A stretch of 64,000 bases of DNA from an uncultured Rhodospirillaceae bacterium (GTDB lineage: Bacteria > Pseudomonadota > Alphaproteobacteria > Rhodospirillales > Magnetospirillaceae): assembly GCA_937887565.1 (NCBI GenBank), contig CALABS010000051.1, forward strand, positions 12,168-76,167, read 5' to 3'. Shown piece after piece: positions 1 to 10,391 of the stretch. Under the pieces are notes generated by a model, which saw only the letters and a list, made by a program, of their open reading frames with translations, searched no databases and was not told the origin of the DNA. The first letter of the stretch is position 1; every line of letters begins with the position of its first letter. Position numbers and translations under genes: made by a program.

Positions 1-677
1 GCCGCCACCCGGTCGACGTAACGGCGCAGGATGGGCGACAGATAGGCGTCCGCCACCGTGGTGTCGCCACGCCCCACCGCCTTCATCAGCGGGCTGGCCT
101 CGTGGGACAGCGACACCTGGGTGAAGCCGGCCTCGCGCGCCAGTTCGCCCAGCCGGCGCTCATGGGCGGGGAAGCGATAGCCGTGCAGGCACAGGATGGC
201 GGCCGAGCGGATGCCGGCGGCGAAGGCCTGCGCCAGCCCGGCGCGGGCCGCCGCCTCGTCCAGCGGCAGCAGCACCTCGCCGGTGGCCGACACCCGCTCG
301 GGGACCTCGACCACCCGCTCGTACAGCATCGCGGGCAGCGTGATCTCGCGGGCGAACAGGTCGGGCCGGTGCTGGGTGCCGATGCGCAGGATATCGGCGA
401 AGCCCCGGGTCACCACCAGCACCGTGCGGTCGCCCTTGCGCTCCAGCAGCGCGTTGGTGGCCACCGTGGTGCCCATCTTGACCGCCGCCACCTGGTCGGC
501 GGGGATCGGATCCCCCTCGACCACGCCCAGCAGGCGGCGGATGCCGGCCAGGGCGGCGTCGGCGTACTGCTCGGGGTTCTCGGACAACAGCTTGGCGGTG
601 ACCAGGCCGCCGTCGGGCCGCCGCGCCACGATGTCGGTGAAGGTGCCGCCGCGATCGATCCAGAATTGCCAGGCCAT
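1..677 (-). CDS. 5-oxoprolinase / hydantoinase A family protein, N-terminal part (cut by window edge)
   Basis: About 225 residues are visible, starting at an ATG and running off the left edge. Residues 7-15 read IDRGGTFTD, the nucleotide-binding opening of the hydantoinase A/oxoprolinase family, and residues 68-80 read MGTTVATNALLER, a block typical of ATP-dependent 5-oxoprolinases. The family opens cyclic amides such as 5-oxoproline or hydantoins using ATP in the cytoplasm. Full-length oxoprolinases are near 1200 residues with a C-terminal B domain, so most of the gene lies outside and the substrate cannot be fixed here. It is transcribed away from the chemoreceptor gene across a 225-bp AT-richer gap. 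Confidence 0.88.
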   Translation of the reverse strand, partial: MAWQFWIDRGGTFTDIVARRPDGGLVTAKLLSENPEQYADAALAGIRRLLGVVEGDPIPADQVAAVKMGTTVATNALLERKGDRTVLVVTRGFADILRIGTQHRPDLFAREITLPAMLYERVVEVPERVSATGEVLLPLDEAAARAGLAQAFAAGIRSAAILCLHGYRFPAHERRLGELAREAGFTQVSLSHEASPLMKAVGRGDTTVADAYLSPILRRYVDRVA

Positions 678-902
678 GCCGTCCCTCCGCAGGCGGCCCA
701 TTGTGCCCGACGAATCCCGATGGCGGAAGCCGCCCGTCGGGCGGCGGTGGACGGACAAAGCAGTAAGAATGAAAATCGACGTGCATTTAAATATCGTATA
801 AACGTGTACTTACGCACAGAACTATACACTTTCCTCTTTGACTCATACATTTCGGGCGATCATGCTCTAGCCAAAGTGATGATGTGCGAAGAGGGCCAGA
901 AG

Positions 903-2594
903 ATGAAAAGAATTCTCAACTCGGTGTCCATCGCCATTCGCCTGAGCATTATCGTCGGCGTTTCCATTATCGGATGTGCCGTCCTTATTACTACGTCGAT
1001 AAGCGATATGGTCGATGATGCATACGCCGCGCGCCATGAAAAGTTGCGGGCGGTGGTGGCCGGCGCGGCGGCAATCGCGGACTTCTACGTCAAGCAGGCC
1101 CAATCCGGGGCTATGACGGTGGACGAGGCGAAGGCGGCGGCGAAGACGGCCGTCAAGGCCATCCACTATGACGTCGACGGCTTCGTGTTCATCCAGAACA
1201 TGGACGGCGTGCTGGTCAGCCATGCCGACTCGAAGGTCGAGGGCAAGCAGATGCTGGACGTCAAGGACGCCACCGGCAAGGTGCTGTTCGCCGACATGGT
1301 GGAGATCGCCAGGACCACCGGCGAGGGCTTCACCCGCTATTGGTGGCCCAAGCCGGGCAGCACCAAGGCCGAGCCCAAGGTGACCTTCGTCAAGGCGGTT
1401 CCGGTCTGGGGCTGGATCGTCGGCTCGGGCATTTTCACCGACGACGTCGAGGCGGAAATCCAGAGCCACATCGTCGGCAAGCTGATCGAGGGCGCGGTGA
1501 TCATCATGATCCTGATCGCCGTCAGCTTCCTGGTCGCGCTCAGCATCTCGGGCCCCGTCAAGCGGCTGACCTCCGCCATGCACCGGCTGGCCAACGGCGA
1601 CCTCGACGCCGAGATCGCCGACCGCGACCTGGGGGCGGAGATCGGCGCCATGATCGCCGCGGTCCAGGTGTTCAAGGAGAACGGCCAGCGGGTGAAGCGC
1701 CTGGAGGCGGACCGTGCCGCCGCCGAGGCCCGGGCGCGAGAGGAACGCCGCGCCATGATGCTGAAGTTGGCCGACGACTTCGAGGCCTCGGTCACCCATG
1801 TGGTGACGAAGGTGTCCGAATCGGCCACCACCCTGAACGGCGCCGCCCATTCCATGGCCGGCAACGCCGGCACCGCCACCGAGCGGGCGTCCATGGCCGC
1901 CGCCGCCGCCGAGGAGGCCAGCGCCAACGTCCAGACCGTGGCGGTCGCCACCGAGGAGTTGTCGGCGTCCATCGACGAGATTTCGTCCCAGGTCAACCGC
2001 TCGGCCGGCATCACCCAGCAGGCGGTGGACGCCGCCGGCCACACCGACGCCATCGTCCGCGGCCTGTCGGATGCCGCCCAGCGCATCGGCGAGGTGGTCG
2101 GCCTGATCACCGACATCGCCAGCCAGACCAACCTACTGGCGCTCAACGCCACCATCGAGGCGGCGCGGGCGGGTGACGCCGGCAAGGGCTTCGCGGTGGT
2201 CGCCAACGAGGTCAAGAGCCTGGCCAACCAGACCGCCAAGGCCACCGACGAGATCGCCGGCCAGATCGCCACCGTGCAGGCATCCACCGCCGAAGCGGTC
2301 CAGGCCATCGCCGGCATCGGCAAGGTGATCGGCGAGATCAACGCCATCTCGGCGACCATCGCCGCCGCCATCGAGGAACAGGGCGCCGCCACCCGCGACA
2401 TCTCGCGCAACACGCAGGAAGCCGCCACCGGCACCCGCAACGTGTCCGAGAACGTGGACGGCGTGCGCGGCACCGCCACCGACGTCGGCTCCGCCGCCTC
2501 GGTGGTCCAGGCACAGGCCGAGTCCCTGACCCGCGATTCGGACGCCTTGCGGGCGGCCGTCGAGCGGTTCGTGGCGGAAATCCGCGCCGCCTGA
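903..2594 (+). CDS. methyl-accepting chemotaxis protein with single Cache sensor
   Basis: A 563-residue inner-membrane chemoreceptor that signals to CheA/CheW. Segments in order: TM1 at about 11-34, a periplasmic single-Cache (sCache_2 type) region at about 35-185 containing the YWWPKPG stretch, TM2 at about 195-217, a HAMP region, then a cytoplasmic signalling domain whose tip (about 408-440) has QTNLLALNATIEAARAG and GKGFAVVANEVK. The open frame continues upstream, but the ATG at 903 is preceded by GAGGG at a good distance, and upstream translation lacks family similarity. A tandem ATG pair at 879/882 is the alternative. The ligand is unknown. A G+C-rich hairpin follows the stop. Confidence 0.93.
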   Translation: MKRILNSVSIAIRLSIIVGVSIIGCAVLITTSISDMVDDAYAARHEKLRAVVAGAAAIADFYVKQAQSGAMTVDEAKAAAKTAVKAIHYDVDGFVFIQNMDGVLVSHADSKVEGKQMLDVKDATGKVLFADMVEIARTTGEGFTRYWWPKPGSTKAEPKVTFVKAVPVWGWIVGSGIFTDDVEAEIQSHIVGKLIEGAVIIMILIAVSFLVALSISGPVKRLTSAMHRLANGDLDAEIADRDLGAEIGAMIAAVQVFKENGQRVKRLEADRAAAEARAREERRAMMLKLADDFEASVTHVVTKVSESATTLNGAAHSMAGNAGTATERASMAAAAAEEASANVQTVAVATEELSASIDEISSQVNRSAGITQQAVDAAGHTDAIVRGLSDAAQRIGEVVGLITDIASQTNLLALNATIEAARAGDAGKGFAVVANEVKSLANQTAKATDEIAGQIATVQASTAEAVQAIAGIGKVIGEINAISATIAAAIEEQGAATRDISRNTQEAATGTRNVSENVDGVRGTATDVGSAASVVQAQAESLTRDSDALRAAVERFVAEIRAA

Positions 2595-2615
2595 CGATCC
2601 TTCTGCAACGGCAAC

Positions 2616-2641
2616 GGCCCCTCCCGCGATCGGGAGGGGCC
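2616..2641 (+). terminator. hairpin terminator after the chemoreceptor gene
   Basis: A perfect 11-bp stem (GGCCCCTCCCG) closes on a CGAT loop 22 bases after the chemotaxis gene stop. The following sequence is not a clean T tract, but a pyrimidine-rich run starts about 16 bases later. Confidence 0.7.
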
Positions 2642-2657
2642 GGATGACCTGGGCGGT

Positions 2658-2693
2658 TTCCTCTTCTTCTTCTTCTTCTTCTCGCTTCTTCTT
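2658..2693. repeat. TTC/CTT microsatellite
   Basis: Six uninterrupted TTC triplets (2664-2681) within a longer imperfect TTC/TCG/TTC run, lying between the terminator and a small minus-strand gene. It is not inside any gene I would call. Confidence 0.8.
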
Positions 2694-2748
2694 GTTGGTC
2701 GGCCGACCGGTCGGTGTCGCCGTCTCGCCGGAGCGCCGCTCCGGATCG

Positions 2749-2949
2749 TCAGCGGTTCCTCGCCTCCCCGCCACGCGCGGGCATCCACACCCGTCCCAGG
2801 CGCACCATCGCCAGGGCCATGCCGTAGGGACCGGCCATGGCCGCCAGGGTGGCGACCCAGTCGAAGGCCGACGACCACAGGTCCAGGCACCGCTGGGCAA
2901 GACTGGGATTGTCGGATGGCGGTTCGATGCGGATATTCGTGACGATCAT
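2749..2949 (-). CDS. small hypothetical protein (66 aa)
   Basis: A 66-residue frame beginning MIVTNIRIEPPSDNP, with the start placed at an ATG preceded by a purine-rich AAGGGCGG ribosome site. A longer frame exists upstream but has no comparable site. The middle (about 25-50) is moderately hydrophobic and Ala/Met rich, ending in a basic tail. I do not recognise the family. It sits alone between the chemoreceptor terminator and the divergent prolyl-tRNA editing gene. The coding call rests on the ribosome site and amino-acid composition only. Confidence 0.5.
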   Translation of the reverse strand: MIVTNIRIEPPSDNPSLAQRCLDLWSSAFDWVATLAAMAGPYGMALAMVRLGRVWMPARGGEARNR

Positions 2950-3078
2950 CTTTCCGCCCTTTCTTCCGGCTTGGTGGGTCGCCGTAGAACCATCATGCCG
3001 CGACCGCCTCCCGGTCAATCGAGCCTGACGGCCGATGGCGGAAGGCGACGGGGTCATAGCCGAAGGTCACCCATCGCC

Positions 3079-3567
3079 ATGCCAGCCACCCCCGACGACC
3101 TGTTCGCCCGCCTGAACCGCCTCGACATCGCCGTCACCACCCACGCCCACGCGCCCGCCTTCACCGTCGAGGAAGGCAACGCGGTGTGGGCGGGCATTCC
3201 CGGCATCCACTGCAAGAACCTGTTTCTCAAGGACGTCAAGGCGCGGCTGTGGCTGGTGGTGGCGCCGGCCGACCGCCGCGTCGACCTCAAGTCCCTGCCG
3301 GGGCGGATCGGCGCCGCGCGGCTGTCGTTCGGTTCGGCCGACCTGCTGCGCGAGGTGCTGGGCGTCGAGCGCGGCTCGGTCACGCCCTTCGCGCTGATCA
3401 ACGACACCGCCCATCGGGTGACGGCGGTCCTCGACACATGGATGATGCGCCAGCCGTTGGTCAACTTCCATCCGCTCAGGAACGACATGACCACCACCAT
3501 CCGCCCCGACGATTTCCGCCGCTTCCTGGCCGATACCGGGCATCCGGCCATCGAGGCGGCTCTGTAG
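3079..3567 (+). CDS. YbaK/ProX-type prolyl-tRNA deacylase (trans-editing protein)
   Basis: A 162-residue protein matching the YbaK/aminoacyl-tRNA deacylase fold: a short N-terminal helix, THAHAPAFTVEE, then CKNLFLKD, which carries the lysine typical of free-standing editing domains, and LGVERGSVTPFALIND, a highly conserved block of the ProX subgroup. Such proteins hydrolyse mischarged Ala-tRNA(Pro) or Cys-tRNA(Pro) in the cytoplasm. The start is the ATG at 3079; the open frame extends upstream but without similarity. LGVERGSVTPF favours the ProX/PrdX subgroup over classic YbaK. No partner gene is adjacent. Confidence 0.88.
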   Translation: MPATPDDLFARLNRLDIAVTTHAHAPAFTVEEGNAVWAGIPGIHCKNLFLKDVKARLWLVVAPADRRVDLKSLPGRIGAARLSFGSADLLREVLGVERGSVTPFALINDTAHRVTAVLDTWMMRQPLVNFHPLRNDMTTTIRPDDFRRFLADTGHPAIEAAL

Positions 3568-3668
3568 CGACCATATTAGATATTTCTCAATTGACTTCAG
3601 CGCCCCAGCGCATATTCTCCGTCGGCCTTGCTTAGAGGCATTCTCATAACCTGAACGGAGTCCGCATC

Positions 3669-3872
3669 ATGCGCCTGCTTCCCTATCTCCTCGTCGCCGC
3701 CATGGCGGCCCCGGTGCTGGTGTGGTTCCTGGTCAGCCTGTCGCTGAAGGGCTCGGCCAACGAGTTCGGGACCGGCGACATGACCGTGCTGCTGTCGCTG
3801 GGCGGCTTCATGCTGCTGGCCTTCGGCCTGCTGGCGACCTGGATGGACAAGGCGATCCGCAAGTCCCGCTGA
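3669..3872 (+). CDS. small two-helix membrane protein (67 aa)
   Basis: A 67-residue protein with two predicted membrane segments (about 4-26 and 40-58), separated by a short polar loop containing KGSANEFGTGD and ending in a basic tail (DKAIRKSR). A clear CGGAG ribosome site lies upstream of the ATG. I do not recognise a family. It precedes the SPOR lipoprotein gene by 65 bases and may be co-transcribed with it. Confidence 0.7.
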   Translation: MRLLPYLLVAAMAAPVLVWFLVSLSLKGSANEFGTGDMTVLLSLGGFMLLAFGLLATWMDKAIRKSR

Positions 3873-3937
3873 CGCCAGTGCTTGCGCGCCTGGGCGGCCG
3901 CGCCGACAATGTGGCGTCACCTCAGGGGGAATGCCGC

Positions 3938-4723
3938 ATGATCCGTCTCGCCGCCGTGCTGCTCGCCGCCGCTTTGGCCGCCGGCTGCGCCGCCCAGCCC
4001 GAGGCGCCGCCTCCGGCGTTTTCGACTCCCGCCAAGGCCCCCGGCGGCTATTGGCGGGTGGCGCGGGCGCAGACGGCGGCGGCCATGCCGACCAGCGAGT
4101 CGCCCTATCTGGGACAGGTCGTGGCCCTCGGCGACACGGCGGCCGGAACGCCGTCGGGGCGGTTTTGCGACCATCCCACCTATGCCGGCGGCACCGCCGT
4201 CGCCACCGACATTTTGGGCACCGCCGTCCGCCCCACCGAGGCACGCGAGCCGATGCCGCGCTCGGTGACCGCCGTCACCTGCGGCGACGAGGAATTCGGC
4301 CGCTACCTTCACCTGGACGACGGCGCGCTGCTGACCCGGGTCAATGATTGGGTGCTGCGGCTGGAGCCGACGCCCGACCCGGCCGCCGAAGCGGCCGCCG
4401 CGCCGACCGCCGCGACCGTTCCCACGCCGCCCTCCGCCGTCACGCCGCCATCCCCGCCCGCCGCCAAGGCCGAGGGCCGGCGAGGCATCGTCTACCTGGC
4501 CTCGTACCGGACCAAGTCGGCCGCGCTGGCCGGCTGGGCTCGGCTGGTCAAGGTGGCACCGGCCCTGAACGGCCAGACCCCGGTCACCCGGACCGTGGAC
4601 CTGGGCCGCAAGGGCACCTGGGTGCGGCTTTTCGCCACCGCCGCCGACGACGGCGAGCGCGCACTGATCTGCCGGCAGGTGGCGGGCAGGGTGGATGAAT
4701 GCGGCGCCCGGGACCGCGAGTAG
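3938..4723 (+). CDS. SPOR-like lipoprotein
   Basis: A 261-residue protein starting at the ATG preceded by AGGGGGA. Residues 1-17 form a lipoprotein signal ending in a lipobox (AAGC), so it should be lipid-anchored. The middle (about 145-180) is an Ala/Pro-rich linker, and the last 80 residues (from GIVYLASYRTKSAALAGW) resemble a SPOR domain, which in other proteins binds septal glycan strands lacking stem peptides. A division or peptidoglycan-related role is inferred from that domain only. No neighbouring division gene supports it. Confidence 0.72.
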   Translation: MIRLAAVLLAAALAAGCAAQPEAPPPAFSTPAKAPGGYWRVARAQTAAAMPTSESPYLGQVVALGDTAAGTPSGRFCDHPTYAGGTAVATDILGTAVRPTEAREPMPRSVTAVTCGDEEFGRYLHLDDGALLTRVNDWVLRLEPTPDPAAEAAAAPTAATVPTPPSAVTPPSPPAAKAEGRRGIVYLASYRTKSAALAGWARLVKVAPALNGQTPVTRTVDLGRKGTWVRLFATAADDGERALICRQVAGRVDECGARDRE

Positions 4724-4760
4724 CTTGAACCGGCCCGGCGCCGGGTGTAGGTGAAGGGCC

Positions 4761-6565
<1,805 letters not shown>

Positions 6566-6569
<4 letters not shown>

Positions 6570-7465
6570 CCTCGGCCCGCCTGACGCCCGGCGACTGGGC
6601 TTCGGCGCTGACGGTGGTGGTGCTGTGGGGCCTCAATTTCGTCGCCGTGAAGACGGCGCTCAGGGACCTGCCGCCGTTCCTGCTGACCTCGGTGCGCTTC
6701 CTGGCCGTCGCCGCGATGCTGGCGCCGTTCTTCCGGCCGCGCCCGGCCCAGCTGCCGGGGATCCTCGGCATCGCCCTGGTGCTGGGGGTGTGCCATTTCG
6801 GGCTGCTGTTCTTCGGGCTGGCCGGAATGGACGCCGCCACCACCGCCATCGTCACCCAACTGGGGGCGCCGTTCAGTGTGCTGCTGGCCTGGGCGGTGTT
6901 CGGCGAGACCTTGGGCCTCGCGCGGCTGGCCGGGCTGGTCCTGGCCTTCGGCGGCGTCGCCGTGCTGGCCGGCGAGCCGACGCTGCCGGCCCTGCTGCCG
7001 CTGGGGGTGGCCATCACCGCCATGTTCGCCTGGGCGGTCAGCAACGTCCAGATCAAGCGCATCGCCCCCATCGACCCGATGGCGTTGAACGGGTGGATGG
7101 CGCTGTTCTCGGCCCCCATGTTGTTCATGGTGTCGCTGGCGGTCGAGGACGGCCAAGCCGCCGCCGTCGCGAACGCCGACTGGAAGACCTGGGCCGGGCT
7201 GGCCTATACCACCGTCGGCTCGTCGGTGATCGCCTATACGCTGTGGTATCGCCTGCTGGGTCGCCACGACATGACCCGGGTGGTGCCGGTGACCCTGCTG
7301 GGGCCGGTGGTGGCGGTGAGTGGCGGCGTGTTGATGCTGGGCGAGGTGCTGACCTGGCAGAAGGTGGTGGGCGGCCTGGTCACCATCGCCGGGGTGGCGG
7401 TGGTCCAGTTCGCCGCAAGCCGCCCGCCGCCGATACCGCCCGAGGAGCCGGAGCCCGGAGCATGA
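6566..7465 (+). CDS. EamA/DMT family transporter
   Basis: A 299-residue inner-membrane protein with about ten hydrophobic helices arranged as two EamA repeats (VVVLWGLNFVAVKTAL near the N-terminus, and a second half starting near LLPLGVAITAMFAWAVSN). The family exports metabolites or amino acids, and the substrate cannot be told from sequence. The start ATG overlaps the uup stop by four bases, and its own stop overlaps the next gene's start in the same way, so the three genes form one coupled operon. Confidence 0.88.
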
Positions 7466-8145
7466 TGCCGATCCAACATCCCTCGCCCAATTTCGAGCCC
7501 CGCCGGTCGGAGGTGATCGACATGCTGGTGCTGCACTACACCGGCATGCGGTCGGGCGAGGAGGCGCTGGCGCGGCTGTGCGACGCGGACGCCAAGGTAT
7601 CCGCCCACTATCTGGTCGAGGAGGACGGCCGCGTCTTCGCGCTGGTCCCCGACGGGATGCGCGCCTGGCATGCCGGCGCCTCGTCGTGGCGGGGCGAGAC
7701 CGACGTCAACTCGCGGTCCATCGGCGTCGAGATCGTCAATCCCGGTCACGAATTCGGCTATCGCCCGTTTCCGGACGCCCAGATCCGTGCCGTCATCGCC
7801 CTGTGCGTCCATCTTCTGGCCCGCCACCCCATCCCGCCGCGCAACGTGGTCGGCCATTCCGACGTGGCGCCGACCCGCAAGACCGACCCCGGCGAGCTGT
7901 TCCCGTGGGAGCGCCTGAAGGCCAATGGCATCGGCCTGTGGCCGTTCGACGTCGGGGCCGACGACACCGCCGAGCTTGCCGCCGACAAGGTGACGCGGAT
8001 GCTGTCGTGTTACGGCTACGACACCAGCACGCCGCAGGCCGCCATCGCCGCCTTCCAGCGCCATTTCCGCCCCGAACGGGTGGACGGCGTCGCCGACCCC
8101 CAGACCGCCGGCCGCCTGGCGCGGCTGCTGGGCGGTCTGGCGTAG
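7462..8145 (+). CDS. N-acetylmuramoyl-L-alanine amidase (AmiD/AmpD-like) with peptidoglycan-binding tail
   Basis: A 227-residue zinc amidase. Residues 20-30 hold the first zinc ligand region (VLHYTGM, His25) and VVGHSDVAPTRKTDPG carries the second histidine, the lysine and the aspartate of the Amidase_2 active site. The last 60 residues resemble a peptidoglycan-binding domain (AIAAFQRHFRPERVDG). It would cleave the bond between MurNAc and L-alanine. No signal peptide is visible, so it may act in the cytoplasm on recycled anhydro-muropeptides. The start overlaps the EamA stop. Confidence 0.88.
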   Translation: MMPIQHPSPNFEPRRSEVIDMLVLHYTGMRSGEEALARLCDADAKVSAHYLVEEDGRVFALVPDGMRAWHAGASSWRGETDVNSRSIGVEIVNPGHEFGYRPFPDAQIRAVIALCVHLLARHPIPPRNVVGHSDVAPTRKTDPGELFPWERLKANGIGLWPFDVGADDTAELAADKVTRMLSCYGYDTSTPQAAIAAFQRHFRPERVDGVADPQTAGRLARLLGGLA

Positions 8146-8154
8146 GCGCCGGCA

Positions 8155-8649
8155 TCAGAACAGCAGCACGTCCTCGATGGCCTTGAGGCCGGCCTGGGCG
8201 CAGATGTCGTCGGCATCGCCGCCGGGCGCGCCGGAGACGCCGATGCCGGCGACGATGGAGCCGGCCACCTCGATCTTGAGGCCGCCGCCCAGCACGGTCG
8301 CACCGGGAACCTCCCTCAGCCCCGCCTGGGGCATGCCGGGGCCAGTGATGGCGACCAGGTCGGTGGTGTTGGTGCGGAACGAAACCGCCGACCACGCCTT
8401 GCCGGTGGCCACCGGCACCGTATGGGGGCCGGCGAAGCGGTCGCGGATAGCGGCCTGGACGTTGCCGCCCCGGTCCACCACCACCGCCGCCGCCTGCCAC
8501 CCCTTGGCGCGGCAGGCGTCCATGGCCGCCTTGGCGGCCTTCAACGCGGTTTCCGGGGTCAGCTGCTTGACGTCGTAGGTGCCGTCCTCGGCCAGGGCCG
8601 GCGCGGCGCACAGCGAGGCGACAAGGGCGAAAGCGAAAATGGAACGCAT
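8155..8649 (-). CDS. secreted GlcG/HbpS family protein
   Basis: A 164-residue protein with a clean signal peptide (cut near residue 20, after ALA). The mature part is a GlcG/HbpS (DUF336) domain: helix-rich start, VVVDRGGNVQAAIRD, then GLKIEVAGSIVAGIGVSGAPGG. Family members bind haem or small ligands. Here a periplasmic location is inferred from the signal peptide. The gene has a strong AAAGGGAGG ribosome site and lies downstream of tusA and a thioredoxin-like gene on the same strand. It ends 9 bases from the convergent amidase gene. Confidence 0.85.
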   Translation of the reverse strand: MRSIFAFALVASLCAAPALAEDGTYDVKQLTPETALKAAKAAMDACRAKGWQAAAVVVDRGGNVQAAIRDRFAGPHTVPVATGKAWSAVSFRTNTTDLVAITGPGMPQAGLREVPGATVLGGGLKIEVAGSIVAGIGVSGAPGGDADDICAQAGLKAIEDVLLF

Positions 8650-8679
8650 GGGATCCTCCCTTTGATGCCGGAGTGGTCC

Positions 8680-9060
8680 CTAGCAGGGCGCGTCGGGCCA
8701 CCCTTCCTTTTTCAACCGGTCGACTATAACCGAAATCTCGCCCCAGAACTGCTCGTCCGAGGCATAGCCCACCACCCGGCCGCGCTCGCGGCCGCAATGC
8801 AGGACGACGAAGGTGGGGGAATACTTGATGCCCGCGACCATCGAAAGGTCGGGCGGGACGGAGCCGAGGAGGTCGACCCTGCGCAACGGCAGCAGCTTCC
8901 CTTCCTCGGTCCTGGGATAGATCGGGCCGAGGTCGCGGTGCCATTTGACGCACCACGGACAGCGGCCGGATTCGAACATCACGAGCTCGCCCGCCCGCGC
9001 GGCCCCGGCGAGCAGGCTCGCCAGGGCGACCATCGCGACGACGGCCCGCGCAAGCCCCAT
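8680..9060 (-). CDS. periplasmic thioredoxin-fold protein with CPWC motif
   Basis: A 126-residue protein with an N-terminal signal peptide (about 1-23) and a redox motif CPWC at Cys34/Cys37, followed by SPTFVVLHCGRERGRVVGY, which matches the cis-Pro and C-terminal part of a thioredoxin fold. It should act as a thiol-disulfide protein in the periplasm. A SoxW-like role fits the sulfur-trafficking context but is inference. It starts directly after the tusA stop with no intergenic bases, so the two are co-translated. Confidence 0.82.
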   Translation of the reverse strand: MGLARAVVAMVALASLLAGAARAGELVMFESGRCPWCVKWHRDLGPIYPRTEEGKLLPLRRVDLLGSVPPDLSMVAGIKYSPTFVVLHCGRERGRVVGYASDEQFWGEISVIVDRLKKEGWPDAPC

Positions 9061-9288
9061 CTAGGACTTGCGGACGATGTTGAAGGTGTAGACGCCGCCG
9101 TTGTCGCTCCAGCCCTTCAACTCGTTGTTGGTCTGCTTGCAGAAGGCTTCCATGTCCTTGACCGAGCCGGGATCGGTGGCGACGACCTCGAGCTCGCCGC
9201 CGACCGGAATGTCCTTGATGGCCTTCTTGGTGCGCAGGATCGGCAGCGGGCAGTTGAGGCCCTTCACGTCCAGAACCGTCTTCGACAT
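9061..9288 (-). CDS. tusA: TusA family sulfur-carrier protein
   Basis: A 75-residue TusA domain with the persulfide-forming cysteine in CPLP (Cys13-Pro16), preceded by VKGLNCPLP and followed by TKKAIKDIPVGGELEVVATDPGS, both classic for the family. TusA carries sulfane sulfur to partners such as DsrE, and in some bacteria is needed for tRNA thiolation or sulfur oxidation. Being encoded next to DsrE2 and a YeeE transporter points to handling of imported or internal sulfane sulfur. Confidence 0.93.
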   Translation of the reverse strand: MSKTVLDVKGLNCPLPILRTKKAIKDIPVGGELEVVATDPGSVKDMEAFCKQTNNELKGWSDNGGVYTFNIVRKS

Positions 9289-9330
9289 CTTGTTTTACTC
9301 CCCTAGAGGTTCCTCCCCGGCGCGTTTCCG

Positions 9331-9630
9331 CTACGCCCCGAGATTGATGTACTTCAAGCATACCACCCGCAGGCACGACGCCAAGTTCTTGTCGTTGTTG
9401 AACAGACAGTGGTCGTGGATGCGGGTGATGAGGGCGCTCGCGGTAACGCCCTCGTCCGCGGCCAGTTCGTCCAGCACGGTCCAGAACGCCCGTTCCAGGC
9501 GGATGGTGGTGCTGTGGCCATGGATTCGGATGGACCGTTTCTCGGGAAGATACTCCCGCACCTGTTCGGCATTGCACAAGGAAAAGAGCCGCGCGAGCGG
9601 ACCGGTCCCATTCCGGTCGCTGGCGAACAC
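9331..9630 (-). CDS. ribbon-helix-helix domain protein (probable regulator)
   Basis: A 99-residue protein whose core (about 30-85) reads KRSIRIHGHSTTIRLERAFWTVLDELA then SALITRIHDHC, matching the RHH_4-type ribbon-helix-helix family common in Alphaproteobacteria. The basic strand followed by two helices suggests DNA binding as a dimer. No ATG is available near the domain; GTG at 9630 with GAGGAG just upstream is the best start, 14 bases after the dsrE2 stop. Its place inside the sulfur operon suggests local autoregulation, which is inference. Confidence 0.75.
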   Translation of the reverse strand: MFASDRNGTGPLARLFSLCNAEQVREYLPEKRSIRIHGHSTTIRLERAFWTVLDELAADEGVTASALITRIHDHCLFNNDKNLASCLRVVCLKYINLGA

Positions 9631-9644
9631 CGGCTCCTCGCGCG

Positions 9645-10136
9645 TCAGATGAACAGGTTGATGTCGCACTGGGTGGCTCGTTCGATATAGGTGGCGGCGC
9701 CGGCGTATTCGATGCCGTCGATCATGTCCTTTTGGTCGTATTCGAACAGGTCCATGGTCATCTGGCAGGCGATCATCCGGACCTCCTGCTCGACGGCCAT
9801 CTCGCGCAGCTCCTCGATGGAGGCGACGCCCTTCTTCTTGATCAGGCTCTTCATCATCGAGGTCGCCATCGAGTCCATGCCCGGCACCGCGCCGATCAGG
9901 TTGGGCATGGTCATATGCATGCCCATCATCGGCATCTCCATGGCGGCGTTGCCGAGCGTGGTGATCTTGAGGTTGAGATCCTTCTTCAACAGGGCCAGCC
10001 CGTAGAAGGTGAAGAACAGCGTCACCTCGAGCCCCATGCTGGCCGCCGTATTGGCCAGGATGAGCGGCGGATAGGCCCAGTCCAGGGTTCCCTTGGTGAC
10101 GATCATCGACATCGACTTCGCGTTGGCGTCGCTCAT
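9645..10136 (-). CDS. DsrE2-like sulfurtransferase
   Basis: A 163-residue DsrE/DsrF-like protein of the DsrE2 subgroup: an early hydrophobic stretch (WAYPPLILANTAASMG and VTLFFTFYGL), a Met-rich middle loop (about 65-95), and the conserved cysteine in IACQMTMD (Cys124). DsrE-family proteins accept and donate sulfane sulfur, typically to or from TusA. It is the first gene of the minus-strand sulfur operon, with GGGAGG upstream of its ATG. The Met-rich loop is characteristic of DsrE2 proteins. Confidence 0.88.
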   Translation of the reverse strand: MSDANAKSMSMIVTKGTLDWAYPPLILANTAASMGLEVTLFFTFYGLALLKKDLNLKITTLGNAAMEMPMMGMHMTMPNLIGAVPGMDSMATSMMKSLIKKKGVASIEELREMAVEQEVRMIACQMTMDLFEYDQKDMIDGIEYAGAATYIERATQCDINLFI

Positions 10137-10271
10137 TGAGTGGTGCCTCCCTGTTTCTTATGAGCAAGTCCTAATATGCCCATATGGTTCGCACGCCTCG
10201 CGCCACCGCGGGTAGTAGCCTTTGCCTACGGCTTGCGAAATCGACTCTCGCGCCCCGCCCGGCCCTGGGGT

Positions 10272-10287
10272 ACAAGCGATCGCTTGT
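10272..10287. promoter_or_regulatory. perfect 16-bp palindrome in divergent sulfur promoter region
   Basis: ACAAGCGATCGCTTGT reads identically on both strands. It lies between the divergent dsrE2 (start 10136) and yeeE-like (start 10392) genes, a natural position for an operator controlling both. An RHH protein is encoded in the leftward operon and is a candidate binder. An AT-rich stretch (10310-10335) follows toward the transporter gene. Confidence 0.55.
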
Positions 10288-10391
10288 CGGCCCCGCCGGT
10301 CGGTGCTAATTTAGAATCAAGAAATATATAGGGGAAGGTCTCCGCCGCCAAGTGTCTTCGCGGATAGGGAACCCCCGCAAGGGAGGAACAC

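Noticed and set aside
102..902. upstream extension of the first chemoreceptor gene
   Set aside because: The extension translates antisense sequence of the oxoprolinase gene and has no chemoreceptor similarity; a good ribosome site marks the start at 903.
3722..3937. N-terminal extension of the SPOR lipoprotein
   Set aside because: It would overlap the small membrane protein gene in another frame and bury the lipoprotein signal; ATG 3938 has AGGGGGA upstream.
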